In this document: positions 22,635 through 33,466 of the stretch, piece after piece
Layout: every line of letters starts with the position of its first letter
How positions within the stretch are numbered: the stretch's first letter is position 1
From: Eleusine coracana subsp. coracana
Lineage: Eukaryota > Streptophyta > Magnoliopsida > Poales > Poaceae
DNA: 64,000 bases
NCBI GenBank assembly: GCA_032690845.1
Contig: CM064417.1
Coordinates: forward strand, 14,228,501 to 14,292,500
Direction: 5' to 3'
The notes under the pieces: model-generated
Told to the model about the DNA's origin: nothing
Databases searched by the model: none
Seen by the model: only the letters and a program-made list of their open reading frames with translations
Made by a program: the position numbers and the translations under genes

Positions 22635-25375
22635 TGTCACATCCCAAATTTTCCCATTTTGGAATATGAACCATTTTCCAACACCAATTTTAACTTTTAA
22701 GAGTTTAAAGGATGATTTAGTAATCTTTTATGAATTAATAAATGATTTGATTTGGTTTTATGAAAATTTTGTATACCAATGAAACAAAGGATTTCATTCT
22801 CTACCAAAACCACTTTTATATAAATAAAATCATTGTATCTTATTTAATATTTAGTATTTTTGTCGGTTTTGGATTTGATCCTAATTTGATAAGTTGAAAT
22901 CCTTTTTCCTTTAAATTTTAAAAATATCCATTTTTTTAATTATGGGGCTCAGTCATCTATCTCTTCCTCGCTAATGTGTATGCATGGTTGACACCATCAA
23001 TCAACTCATCTCTGTAGCATCGTGTCTCCATTCATCGCATTTTTCTTCCGACAATACTTGGACATATCTCTACCTAATACCATCCACATTCTCTCCACCT
23101 ACCACAACAATGAACCTAGATACATTGACCATCCAAGTTCATTTCACCAATCGTGTGCAATCAAAAGGAAATAAAATGAGCAATTAAACATGCAATTAAT
23201 GGTATTAATCACCTTGTTTCCTCCTTCCTTTTGTTTACCCCACCTTCCATAAACATTTATATGTAAAGAAACCACACCTTCCATAAGCATTCATAAGGAA
23301 AGAACAAGAGAATGATTTCCTTTCCATATTTCCTATGCCTTCCATATTTACCTCTAATAAATGCATTTATTTCTCTTAATTTCCTTTCCATATTCTTACT
23401 CCACATTCCTTCACCATCTCCAGCGCGCGTGACAGTAAATCCAGCGCGCGTGACGGTAAATCCATCCCTGTTTCTCCCAATCCAAAGGTGTTCTTGATAC
23501 AAGATATAATCCAAATTGTGTTCCATGGTCTTGTGTTCATCTCCACCGAAGGAGTCTCCTAGAACAGCCGTGGTGTGACCAGGAACGCTATCTCCACTCG
23601 ATCTGCCGCTGGACGACCTCACCATGATGCAGCCAATTGATCTCCTGTATAGGTGCTTTCTAATCCAATTCATCTTACGTTTCACATGTCCCACATCACT
23701 AGGAAGGTTTATGTTTAACATATTCCTTGAGAACTTCAGCCAATCAATTGGAACGCACACATATGTTTTGCACTATCTGCGCAGCCGCAGTCTCTGTAGG
23801 TTTAACCTTGCATATCTTTTGATCCAACCTGATTTAGATGACTCTTCTACATACATTCTTGTCCCCAAATAAACTATCTAAATGCAACCTTGATCCAATC
23901 ATACCCAATTGTCTCATACCTTGCATTGTGTAATTATTGTGTGTATGCTTTGTATGTTTTGCGCGGATAGGATTTTTATGCATGGGAATTGTACGAGGAT
24001 GAAGATCAAGATTTGTTATCACTGAGCAGCAACATCTAATTTCAGGCAATTGTTCTTGATGCATTTTGTACCTATTATGAATCTTACTTTAGGACTGCAT
24101 GCTTGTGTCAAATGAATGAGTACCTATTGTTAGGGTTTACTAGTATTGCTTTATTTTGTGCTTGTCACCTTGAACTAGAGGTTTAATTAGCTACGGGTAG
24201 ACATGCTTAGTTGCTTATTGGGTTGTTGGGTTCAATTAATGTTGACTAATGATCAATGTCATACTGGGGATAATTTGGTAATTCTTTTAGCAACATGGAC
24301 TTAGGGATCTCAACAAGCTAGATGGAATGGATATGGTGCCATTGGCACATGTTGGGTGGTGATATGCTTGTTGTAGATCCTAGGAACCGGTTCCTGGAGC
24401 GGTAACCCAGGACAATAGTGCCATCACAAGGCTGCTATGGAACAGCTTGGCCGATTAATTAGGTGTTCTCCCTATGTTGGTGCAGCATTTGGTGGAGCGG
24501 GGAATGGAAGTCAAGAGGACTATCCTTGTATCCAAATGGCTCAAGAAGGGGCTCCTGGGGTGATGAGCTGCTTGTTGATGGGCTATCACTTATGGGCGAG
24601 AGTGGAACCTTAGTGGCTAGCATGTACTGGGAGACCCTTTGTAAAAGCCTCGTAGTGATCTCCTAGCCGCACACCTAAGGAAGTGTGCTAGTGCTTGGCC
24701 ATCATGGCAACATGGAGACTCCAGTCCACCTGGCAACAGGGTACAAAATCACGACTTGTGGGTAAAGTGGTACAACCTCTACAGAGTGTAAAACTATCAT
24801 GATAGCCGTGCTCATGGTCACGAGCGGCCTGGATCCCTCACGAGATTAGTTGGTGGTTTATGGATGGTTATGGTTGGGAATGGTTGGTTGGTGGATGGAA
24901 TTGGACTTGGCTTGGATAGCACCCTGTGGATCGATGGTTGGGATGACCTCACCTAGTAATTAGGATGCTTAGTGAATTAAAAGCTCATGCAATAAACCTC
25001 TATAAGAGTTCCTTTTCTTCAGCCCCATATCAACTTTTCCCCCACTTGCTGAGTACGACATGTACTCACCCTTCCTATATCTCACATTGCTGGTCAGCTA
25101 CAGGAGAAGGATGGTACACTATGAAGACGATGGAGGAGGTTAGGCATGCGATCTTCCGGTCGACTTCCTGTGGGAGCTAAAGGACGCCAATGCTTAGTTA
25201 TTCTGCTGCAATGTAATGTTTTACTTTTGACCTACGAGTCACCTTTGTAATAATGTTATCGATTTAATAAAGATATTGTTCTTTTATCACAATAATTGTC
25301 CTGTGTACGTGAAAACTTGATCCTGGGCATGCATACAGATGCATTCAGTTTCGGTCGTTGAAACCGGGTGTGACA
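22635..25375 (+). repeat. 5' LTR of element D (core promoter segment deleted)
   Basis: It runs from TGTCACATCC to GGGTGTGACA. Compared with the 3' LTR it lacks about 275 bases corresponding to about 26953-27228. At the scar (about 23415-23460) it instead has a tandem copy of CCAGCGCGCGTGAC. The missing part includes the only TATA-like sequence of the LTR. Confidence 0.8.
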
Positions 25376-26169
25376 AGTGGTATTAGAGCTATATAAACCG
25401 CCAGACGCAAGCCTAGTTAGAAATGGTCGATTTTTAAAGTATAATTTTGCAAACTTCACTTCTTTCCCCTACTTCCTTGACTATTTTATTTTCTCTTTGT
25501 GTTTTGAGATAAAATGTTTTACCGACTTGCCCAGCCAATAGGTGGTATATAATTTAATTCACTTCTCCCAGGACTACCATTACTGGATATTAGGAAGGTG
25601 CCCTAGATTGTATTAGTCCTACGTGCAATTGTGATTGATTGTTTGATTGTGATGTGCTTGTGTGATTGTTTTCTTGTTTCAAACCCCTTGACTTAAGCCT
25701 AATCCTTGTCCATAGCCACATTGATCCTATTTTGTTTGACGTCTCCAATACTACATTTTGGTTCGAGGAGATTGCCAAGTCAAAGAAGATCATCATCATC
25801 AACAACAACTCAAGGAACAAGATATACTACTGAAGTACCTCTATATGCAGAAGTGAAGCTCTTAGTAAGGAAGGTGAAGATGAAGCTAAGGCATCATCAC
25901 CAATCACTGTTTGTCGAGTCGTGTATGTTTGCTTTGTGTGATACAGGTTACTTTGTGCCTATCTTCCTTGATCATCATTTCATCCTTGAAATATATCTAT
26001 CATCCTTGAAGCATATAGTGTGATAAAAAAAACCATATTAGATTGATTTCAATCTTGTCTTTTATCTTCTCTGTATCTATATCTTGATCTTCTCATTGCT
26101 CTCCTATTCAGTCATCTTAACCTAGTCTCTTCGAATCTCGGGGCGAGATTCCTGTTAAGAGGGGTAGTT
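25376..26169 (+). other. Internal region of element D with primer site and polypurine tract, no gene seen
   Basis: TGGTATTAGAGC at 25378-25389 is an initiator-Met primer site with one change from TGGTATCAGAGC. AAGAGGGGTAG at 26157-26167 precedes the second LTR and acts as polypurine tract. ORFs between them have no recognisable domain. CGGGGCGAGATTC just upstream of the tract is a sequence common before 3' LTRs of Tekay elements. Confidence 0.75.
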
Positions 26170-28720
26170 TGTCACATCCCAAAATTTCCCATTTTGGAAT
26201 GTGAACCATTTTCCAACACCAATTTTAATTTTTAAGAGTTTAAAGGATGATTTAGTAAATTTTTATGAATTAATAAATGATTTGATTTGGTTTTATGAAA
26301 ATTTTGTATACCAATGAAACAAAGGATTTCATTTTCTACATAAACCACTTTTATATAAATAAAATCATTGTATCTTATTTAATATTTAGTATTTTTGTCG
26401 GTTTTGGATTTGATCCTAATTTGATAAGTTGAAATCCTTTTTCCTTTAAATTTTAAAAATATCCATTTTGTTTTGAATTATAGGGCTTAGTCATCTATCT
26501 CTTCTTCGCTCATGTGTGCATGGTTGACACCATCAATCAACTCATCTCTGTAGCATCGTGTCTCCATTCATTGTATTTTCCTTCCGACAATACTTGTACA
26601 TATCTCTACCTAATACCATCCACATTCTCTCCACCTACCACAAACATGAACCTAGACACATTGACCATCCATGTTCATTCCACCAATCGCGTGCAATCAA
26701 AAGGAAAGAAAATGAGCAATTAAACATGCCATTAATGGCATTAATCACCTTGTTTCCTCCTTCCTTTTGTTTACCCCACCTTCCAGAAACATTTATATGG
26801 AAAGAAACCACACCTTCCGTAAGCATTCATAAGGAAAGAACAAGAGAATGATTTCCTTTCCATATTTCCTATGCCTTTCATATTTGCCTCTAATAAATGC
26901 ATTTATTTCTCTTAATTTCCTTTCCATATTCTTAATACACATTCCTTCACCTCTCCTTTAAATAACGGGCCTCTCCCATGAAATCCCCACCCCCTCAAAC
27001 CCTCACTACGCCGCCAGGCTGCCGCCACGTCACCCTGACCTCGCGTCCAGCAACAGTTCTGCCGGTTGGCTTTGGCGTCCTGATGATCCACCCATCCAAA
27101 TGCCGCCAAATTTTACATGGAGGTGCGTCCATATGTCCTCTACAACATATCCAGAAATCAGCACCATTGGACATCATATGCCACCGGGATCTGCGTTGCA
27201 ATGGAAGCTGCTCCTAGATCTGGGCGAATCCAGCGCACGTGACGGTAAATCCATCCCCGTTTCTCCCAATCCAGAGGTGTTCTTGATACAATATACAATC
27301 CAAATTGTGTTCCAGGGTCTTTTGTTCATGTCCACCAAAGGAGTCTCCTAAAACGGCTGTGGTGTGACCAGGAACGCTATCTCCACTCGATCTGCCGCTG
27401 GACAACCTCACCATGATGCAGCCAATTGATCTCCAGTATAGGTGCTTTCTATTCCAATTCATCTTGCGTTTCACATGTCCCACATCACTAGGAAGGTTTA
27501 TGTTTAAAATATTCCTTGAGAACTTGAGCCAATCAATGGGAACGCGCACATATATTTTGCACTATCTACGTAGTTGTAGTCTCTGCAGCTTTAACCTTGC
27601 ATATCTTTTGATCCACAAACCCGATTTAGATGATTCTTCCACCTACATTCTTGTCTCCAAATAAAATATCTAATTGCAAACTTTGTCCAACCATACCTAA
27701 TTGTCTCATACTTTGCATTGTGCAATTATTGTGTGTATGCTTTGTATGTCTTGCGCGGATAGGATTTTTATGCACGGCAATCGTTCGAGGACGAAGATCA
27801 AGATTTGTTATCACTGAGCAACAACATCTAATTTCAGGCAAGTGTCCTTGATGCATTTTGTACCTATTATGAATCTTACTTTAGGACTGCATGCTTGTGT
27901 CAAATGAATGAGTACCTATTGTTAGGGTTTACTAGTATTGCTTTATCTTGTCCTTGTCACCTTGAACTAGAGGTTTAATTAGCTATGGGTAGACATGCTT
28001 AGTTGCTTATTGGGTTATTGGGTTCAATTAATGTTGACTAATGATCAATGTCATATTGGGGATAATTTGGTAATTTTTTTAGCAACATGGACTTAGGGAT
28101 CTCAACAAGCTGGATGGAATGGATGTGATGCCATTAGCACATGTTGGGTGGTGATATGCTTGTTGTAGATCCTAGGAACCGGTTCTTGGAGTGGTAACCT
28201 TGGACAACAGTGCCATCACAAGGCTGCTATGGAACAGCTTGGCCGATTAATTAGTTCTCCCAGTGTCAGTGCAGCATTTGGTGGAGAGGAGAATGGAAGT
28301 CAAGAGGACTATCCCTGTATCCGAATGGCTCATGAGGGGGCTCCATATGTGATGAGCTGCTTGTTGATGAGCTATCACTTATGGACGGGAGTGGAACCTT
28401 AGTGGCTAGCATGTACTGGGACACCCTTTGTAAAAGCCTCGTAGTGATCTCCTGGTCGCACACCTAAGGAAGTGTGCTAGTGCTTGGCCGTCATGGCAAC
28501 ATGGAGACTCTAGTCCACCTGGCAACAGGGGATGAAATCACGACTTGTGGGTAAAGTGGTACAACATCTGCAGAGTGTAAAACTATTATGATAGCCGTGC
28601 TCACGGTCACGAGCGGTCCGGATCCTTCACGAGATTAGTTGGTGGTTTATGGATGGTTATGGTTGGTAATGGTTGGTTGGTGGATGGGATTGGACTTGGC
28701 TTGGATAGCACCCTGTGGAT
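26170..28720 (+). repeat. 3' LTR of element D (truncated at its 3' end)
   Basis: It starts TGTCACATCCC after the polypurine tract and follows the 5' LTR to CACCCTGTGGAT, then jumps to element C sequence. It retains the segment missing from the 5' LTR, including CCTTTAAATAACGG at about 26955-26968, a TATA-like box, followed by a C-rich leader. Confidence 0.8.
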
Positions 28721-30930
28721 GCAAACAGTACGTTCAAACTTGATTCCATGGCCCGGACACGCGGCAGAGCCTTAAGTGACTCGAACGGGGCTACCTCCTT
28801 GATGACAAGTTGTCCTTCTCTTTCCACCTAGTTTCCCATCCGATTTTCTTTGTTATCCCAATACATGCCTTTCTATAAACAATCCCCAGTGATAATAGGA
28901 CTCAATTACAAGTGGCCTTGCGCCACTCCCTGACTCATCGCCCTAATTAAGCAAAGTTTCTAACGCTCTGAAATTATCAATGGGTACAGGGACCTACTAC
29001 AATGCTAGGGTTTCAATCAACTCCTATAAACCTAATGTCCATGCAAAACCTACATCATACCCCTAGTGATAAAGTAAAAATGTAAAACTTATGGGATGCA
29101 CTGGGGCTTGCCTTGGTCCTGCTCCTGGTCAGCTGAGGCACCACCGGGTTCTTCTGGCTCTTGCTCCTGTCCGTCTCCATGTGGTTCACTTTGTGATCTA
29201 TATGATGCAAATGATATACACATCAGAGAGGGTTCAAGACACTTCCTCAGCAAATACAATATAACCACTTTATTTCATGTAGAAGTGAACGGGATGTCCT
29301 AAGTTAAAATGCTACCATGCCTTTATGGAGCTTAACAGAATTATTGGGGTCTTAGTAAGAAAATAATATTTTACCATGGTTCTAGAATTCATTTGCATAT
29401 GGGTGATTTACTACAGATAGGACATATTAGGTGTGATTTACTTCCATATGGGTAAAAGATTAAGTAATTAATTATAACAAAATTACAAGGAACTAGAATT
29501 GGTGATTTTACAGAGTAATTAGGCATAGACAAATGTAGTTGGTAACCAAATTTCAGGAGTTTTTTTTCAGCTTCCTAGATTTATTTATGATTTTATGTGG
29601 GTTTCACCTATTTAATTTAGTCCTAATAAAAACATTAACATGCAATGAGGTTTGACATTTTTATACAATAGTACAAGTCTACTAGATCCGATAGAAATTT
29701 TCCTTGCCCCAAAATTCGTAATATACAATTAGTTATGCATTTTTAATGTTAGTAGCAGTTTTCTGGAATTAATAAATCGAAGGGAAAATACAAATCGCCC
29801 GACCAATCAGATTCGGGCCACACGGGGGGCCACGGCATGAAAGGGGCTAGATCCAGATGTGGCCACACTGGATCCGGGCCATGCGGCCCACGGTGGGGCA
29901 CCGCCGGCGCCCACCGGAGCCAAGCGGCGCCGCCACCGGAGCGGGCTACGTGGCGACCGTGTGCAACGGGAGCCACACCACCAAGAAGCACACGAGAAGG
30001 AGAACTCGGGAGTGCGGTCGGCAGGAGACGGAGCTCGCTGGAGTAGCCGGCGGTGAGCGGCGGAGGTGGGGGATGGGTCGCTAGGGCAAATGGAGGCGTC
30101 TCGCGGGCCGGAGAGGGGTGGAATCGGTGGAGGAAGGCGAGGCGCACGCGTTGAGCTGATGGATCCACGTCGAAGGGTGCCAGAGCAGACGCGCCACAAG
30201 CTTTACCTGACAAAAATGGAGGTGGCGACAGCGGTGGATCCCCCCCCCCCCCCCCCCCCCCGTTTTTAGGGCCTCGAGAAGGAAAGAGTGTGGGGGAAAA
30301 CCGAAATGGGGGGGGGGGGGGCTCGGGTGCGGTGCGGTCAGGCCGACCAAATGCGCCCACCACCGGCGTACGAGGCACCGGGCGGCGGTGAGGCGCCAGG
30401 CGCTCAGGCCCGCGCGCGGAGCTATGAGGAGGAAGGGTATGACAGGTGGGACCCATGCAGTATTTTCATTTTGGTTGGTTTTCAAAACAGCACTTACTTA
30501 ATAATTTTGTATCTTTAAAAATCTAGATCCTATGAAAAATCTAAAAATTTGGGCGAGCTCCACATGATGTGCTTGATTTTTATAAAAATAATAGCACTAA
30601 TCACATTACATTCGAATTTGGTTATGAAATTTTCAAAGAATGGTAGTTTTTGACCTTTTGAACATTTATTTGGGCCATTAAATAAAAGAATAAAATTCTG
30701 ATAAATTCTTCCTCTAAATTCTAATTAATGATGGTCTTGAACATATATTTTTTGTGGGTCCTGGTTATGTCATTAAATTTTTACTTGTAGTTCAAATGGG
30801 GTTCAAATTTAGCCAAATTTCATGCAAATGGTATTCAAATGATTTCAAACTTCTTAGGTGGTTTCATGACGGGTCAGAAGAAATAATAAGTGTTTTCTTG
30901 GTTGGTGTTATTGACACCCTGGGTGTCACA
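28721..30930 (-). repeat. 5' LTR of element C, U3-side part
   Basis: It resumes the alignment with 14391-16362 of the other LTR and ends GGGTGTCACA at 30930. It contains the native segment (about 29293-29900) that is replaced in the 3' LTR, a run of 22 C at 30240-30261 and 14 G at 30308-30321. The many overlapping ORFs around 29800-30480 lie in GC-rich LTR and look spurious. Confidence 0.8.
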
Positions 30931-30935
30931 GAAGA
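30931..30935 (+). repeat. Right target-site duplication of element C (GAAGA)
   Basis: It matches GAAGC at 13378-13382 in four of five bases. The integrase of B resumes right after it. Confidence 0.65.
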
Positions 30936-31475
30936 CTTGAATTTTTGACCCTACCGTGATCTTCAACCATCTGAAGCAGTTCAGCGGTCAATGGGCAGGC
31001 GAGCTCCACGTCGTGCTTTGGAGCCTTCGTACAACCTAGAGCCGAGCGACCGGCTTCACACCCTTCTTCATGGTCTATGGATCTGAAGTGGTCCTACCCA
31101 TAGACCTTGACTACAGCGCCCAGCGAGTAAGCGCCTATAACGAGCAGGGCAACGAAACCTCACTCGAGGATGCGATGGACCAGATAGACGAGGCGCGAAA
31201 CGTCGCGCTCCTTCACTCGGCCAAGTATCAGCAGGCACTCCGTTGATACCATGACCAAAACGTGAGGGAAAGAGGCCTACTCGTCGACGACCACATTTTA
31301 TGCAGGGTTCAAGAGAACAGGGGTCGACACAAGCTTTCACTCCTCTGGGAAGGACCATATGTCGTCTCTCAAGTGATCCAGCCTGGCACCTACAAGCTCA
31401 AGACCTTGTAGGGCGAGGAATTCAAGAACGCATAGAACATCTCATAGCTACGTAAATTATATCCCTAGATTTCCT
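30936..31475 (+). pseudogene. Integrase of element B, C-terminal part
   Basis: After element C, B integrase continues with IFNHLKQFSGQWAGELHVVL, WSLRTT, SRATGFTPFFMVYGSEVVLP and DYSAQRVSAYNEQGNETSLE. The C-terminal strand region is LLWEGPYVVSQVIQPGTYKL. These are standard Tat integrase sequences downstream of the DDE core. Stops at about 31036, 31244 and 31409 break it. The order of the two parts confirms that C inserted after B was in place. Confidence 0.8.
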
Positions 31476-32000
31476 TTCTTTCCAACTTTCATGCACGATG
31501 CCCACTCTTAAGTGACCCTCGACCCCTTCGAAGGGGTCGAGCATCACTCGGGGACTAGGAAGAACATGATAGACACGACACGCGCCACATTTTTTCCAAA
31601 AAAATCACTAAGTTTATCTCTCTCAACTCCGAACCTCACCACGGCGGTGAACAAAGTAAGCCACGAGCAAAGAAGTTCACAGCCGAATCAATCGAACGAC
31701 GCAATGTCGTGCTAGCCCTAGCGGCCACGACAACAGCGATCACCGACAAAGCTAAACTTCCAAAACGCCTGGGGGCTTGAACTTTGTGAGTCAAAATAGG
31801 AAGGGCAAAGGGCCGGGCACACAAACCAGTTTAATAACCAAAACTAAAATTTTTTAAGGCCACCACGGGCCAACGGAATTAAACAAGCACGAGTCCAAAC
31901 TTAAACTGTTACATAATTTTGAGCATGATGACCCACCAAATAAACAACTAAGCCACAACTAATTATTTCTCTTCCTCGGCCTTAGGAAGTGCTTCCTCCT
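31476..32000. other. Spacer between converging genes of element B, with a perfect palindrome
   Basis: No gene is seen. The pol gene ends on the left, and the antisense gene ends at 32001 from the right. A 24-base perfect palindrome at 31518-31541 (half site CTCGACCCCTTC) is followed by CACTCGGGGACTAGG, a motif often seen in grass Tat elements near their 3' end. Confidence 0.6.
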
Positions 32001-32356
32001 CTATATGCTCGCCGGGACATCCGCGTGAGGTTTGGTGCAAGCGCGGATCGCATCCATCTGCTCGGGAGTATGCCCTTCAACATGGCCCGCACTCACTGCT
32101 TCAAACTCGGCCTCGACTAGGTCGAAGTGAGTGGCGAACACGCTAAAGGCGGTGCGCATGCCAAAGCGCACACCCTGCCTGATCCACTCATGACCCGCTG
32201 CCATCAAGCTCCCAACCTGCTCGGCGAGAGCGGCGCTAGGAGGTAGATCCCCTTGAAGTTCCTGAGCTGACTGTCCCACCGCGGTGCACAACACGTTCTT
32301 TTCCTCGACCTCCTAGTGAAGGGAGCCCTCCGCTGCCGCCAGCTTCAACCCCAAAT

Positions 32357-32439
32357 CTATTCAAAGCCCACCAAAGCCAATAAACCAACAATGCAGCCAA
32401 CGAACTCGCATAAGCTAAGGAGAATAGGGGAGAGGTTAC
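32357..32439 (-). other. Putative intron of the antisense gene
   Basis: The minus-strand donor GAAG/GTAACC and acceptor TTTGAATAG/ATTTGG bound about 83 bases. Without it the coiled-coil frame runs into sequence unlike the rest; with it the frame rejoins LAAAEGSLH and the final exon. Confidence 0.5.
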
Positions 32440-33458
32440 CTTCCTCCCTCTGGTGGGAGTTTTGCAGCTGTGCCAGATAGCCACCCGCTGCTTCGGCGGA
32501 GGTCGTGGCTGCCTTGTCCGCCTCCTCACGGTGTGATTTCTCCTGCTGCAGCGTGGCGCCGAGCGTTTTGACCTCCGTGGCGCTGAACACAGCCCTTGCC
32601 ATGGCCTCGTCCCACGCCTTCCGAGCAGAAGCAAGGTCATGCTCTGCCTCGCCCAACTGAAGCCCGACCTGTTCCAAAGAAGCCTCCGACTCCATCACCT
32701 TCATGCCCAATTCCTCGCTGCGGCGGCGCTCCTCCCCCAACTCTTGACGAGCGGCGGCCAAGGCCCGCAGGCCTGTGATGAACGAGGCCTCGCACTCCGA
32801 CTTCAACGCTCAGCATGTGGCAAGTAGTTGAAGCCCGACGGGATCGCATAGACTATTCATCCGCCCGATATCCTCCCCGATGATCACGCGCTCGGCCTCC
32901 GTCATGACCGCTTGCCCACCCGAAGCCGCGTTGGGTGCCACGCCAGTAGCCCCGGGCGCCGTAGCCTCGGCGGTCTCATCACCCGCAATGGGCTCTGTGG
33001 CCCTTGGTGCAGTGCTACCGACGCCTTCAACTCCCGTTGCTGATACGCGTGCACCAGAGGCCGCTACGGCCGCAGTAGCCACTGTAGCATCACGAGCCCT
33101 CGTTTCAGCTGTGGCATTCACCTTGAGTGTCTTTGCCATAGACAGCCACGGATGGTGAGGCCTCGGGCCGACGTCCTATCGCTTCTTGCTCGATGTGTCA
33201 CCGCTCCCTGCCGCGTCGCACGCCCGCTTCTCTGTGGCCATCACAAAAGGCGCCGCCTTGGTCTCGATGCCGACCGGAGGAACCCTAGCTCACGATGGCA
33301 CGACATCCTCTACGGACTTTGGCGGCTCGACCACCTGCTCGTCCACATTGCTCGGCCTCATCACTTGGGGGCTCCTCGGCGCTCCGCTACCACCACCGCC
33401 ATGGCCGGTCTCACCGACCGGCGACTCCGCCCGCAGAACTCACACGTTAGCCACGATC

Positions 33459-33466
33459 TCCATAGG
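33459..33466 (+). repeat. Left target-site duplication of the hAT element (TCCATAGG)
   Basis: Eight bases identical to 36755-36762, the length expected for hAT transposons. Confidence 0.85.

Larger units (their letters stand above)
22635..28720 (+). mobile_element. Element D: non-autonomous large-LTR retrotransposon inside the LTR of element C
   Basis: Two long LTRs starting TGTCACATCCCAAA (22635-25375 and 26170-28720) flank an internal region of only about 795 bases with an initiator-Met-like primer site and a polypurine tract but no protein-coding gene. The ends TGTCACATCC...GGGTGTGACA resemble Tekay LTRs, so an autonomous Tekay-like element may supply the proteins (inference). The right LTR has lost about 440 bases and the downstream target duplication; about a dozen bases of C are also missing at the junction. 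Confidence 0.8.
13383..30930 (-). mobile_element. Element C: Tekay-like (chromovirus) Ty3-gypsy element, minus strand
   Basis: On the minus strand a 5' LTR runs from 30930 (TGTGACACCC) to 21648, interrupted by element D. An initiator-Met primer site, gag, RT, RNase H, integrase and a chromodomain-like tail follow, then a 3' LTR from 16362 to 13383. The gene order (integrase after RNase H) and the tail with KFYKVQWSNHCEKETTWETEEFL mark a Tekay/Del chromovirus. It lies inside the integrase of B with a near-perfect 5-base duplication. Zinc knuckle and protease are missing, and many stops are present. Confidence 0.85.
32001..33466 (-). pseudogene. Antisense gene of element B, 3' part
   Basis: On the minus strand a Pro/Ala-rich linker (about 33458-32820; for example KRACDAAGSDTSSKKR and MAKTLKVNATAETRARD) leads into a coiled coil (32806-32440; ARQELGEERRRSEELGMKVM, EHDLASARKAWDEAMA). 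An intron of about 83 bases is visible (32439 to 32357, GTAACC...GAATAG). The last exon ends ADVPASI at 32001 and includes RQGVRFGMRTAFSVFATHFD. Such coiled-coil tails follow the Transposase_28-like domain in antisense ORFs of Tat elements. The 5' part lies beyond the hAT insertion. Internal stops are present. Function is unknown; it is not an enzyme of transposition itself. Confidence 0.7.

Noticed and set aside
23257..23760. Minus-strand ORF of 167 codons in the D LTR, with a partial copy at 27214-27549
   Set aside because: It sits in LTR sequence, differs in length between LTR copies because of the deletion, and has no known motif. A repeated DTVTRAGFTVTRAG-like stretch comes from the tandem duplication.
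29749..30485. Minus-strand ORF of 235 codons rich in Pro and Arg
   Set aside because: It lies in the GC-rich LTR of element C, passes through homopolymer runs, and the other LTR does not keep the frame. No domain is visible.
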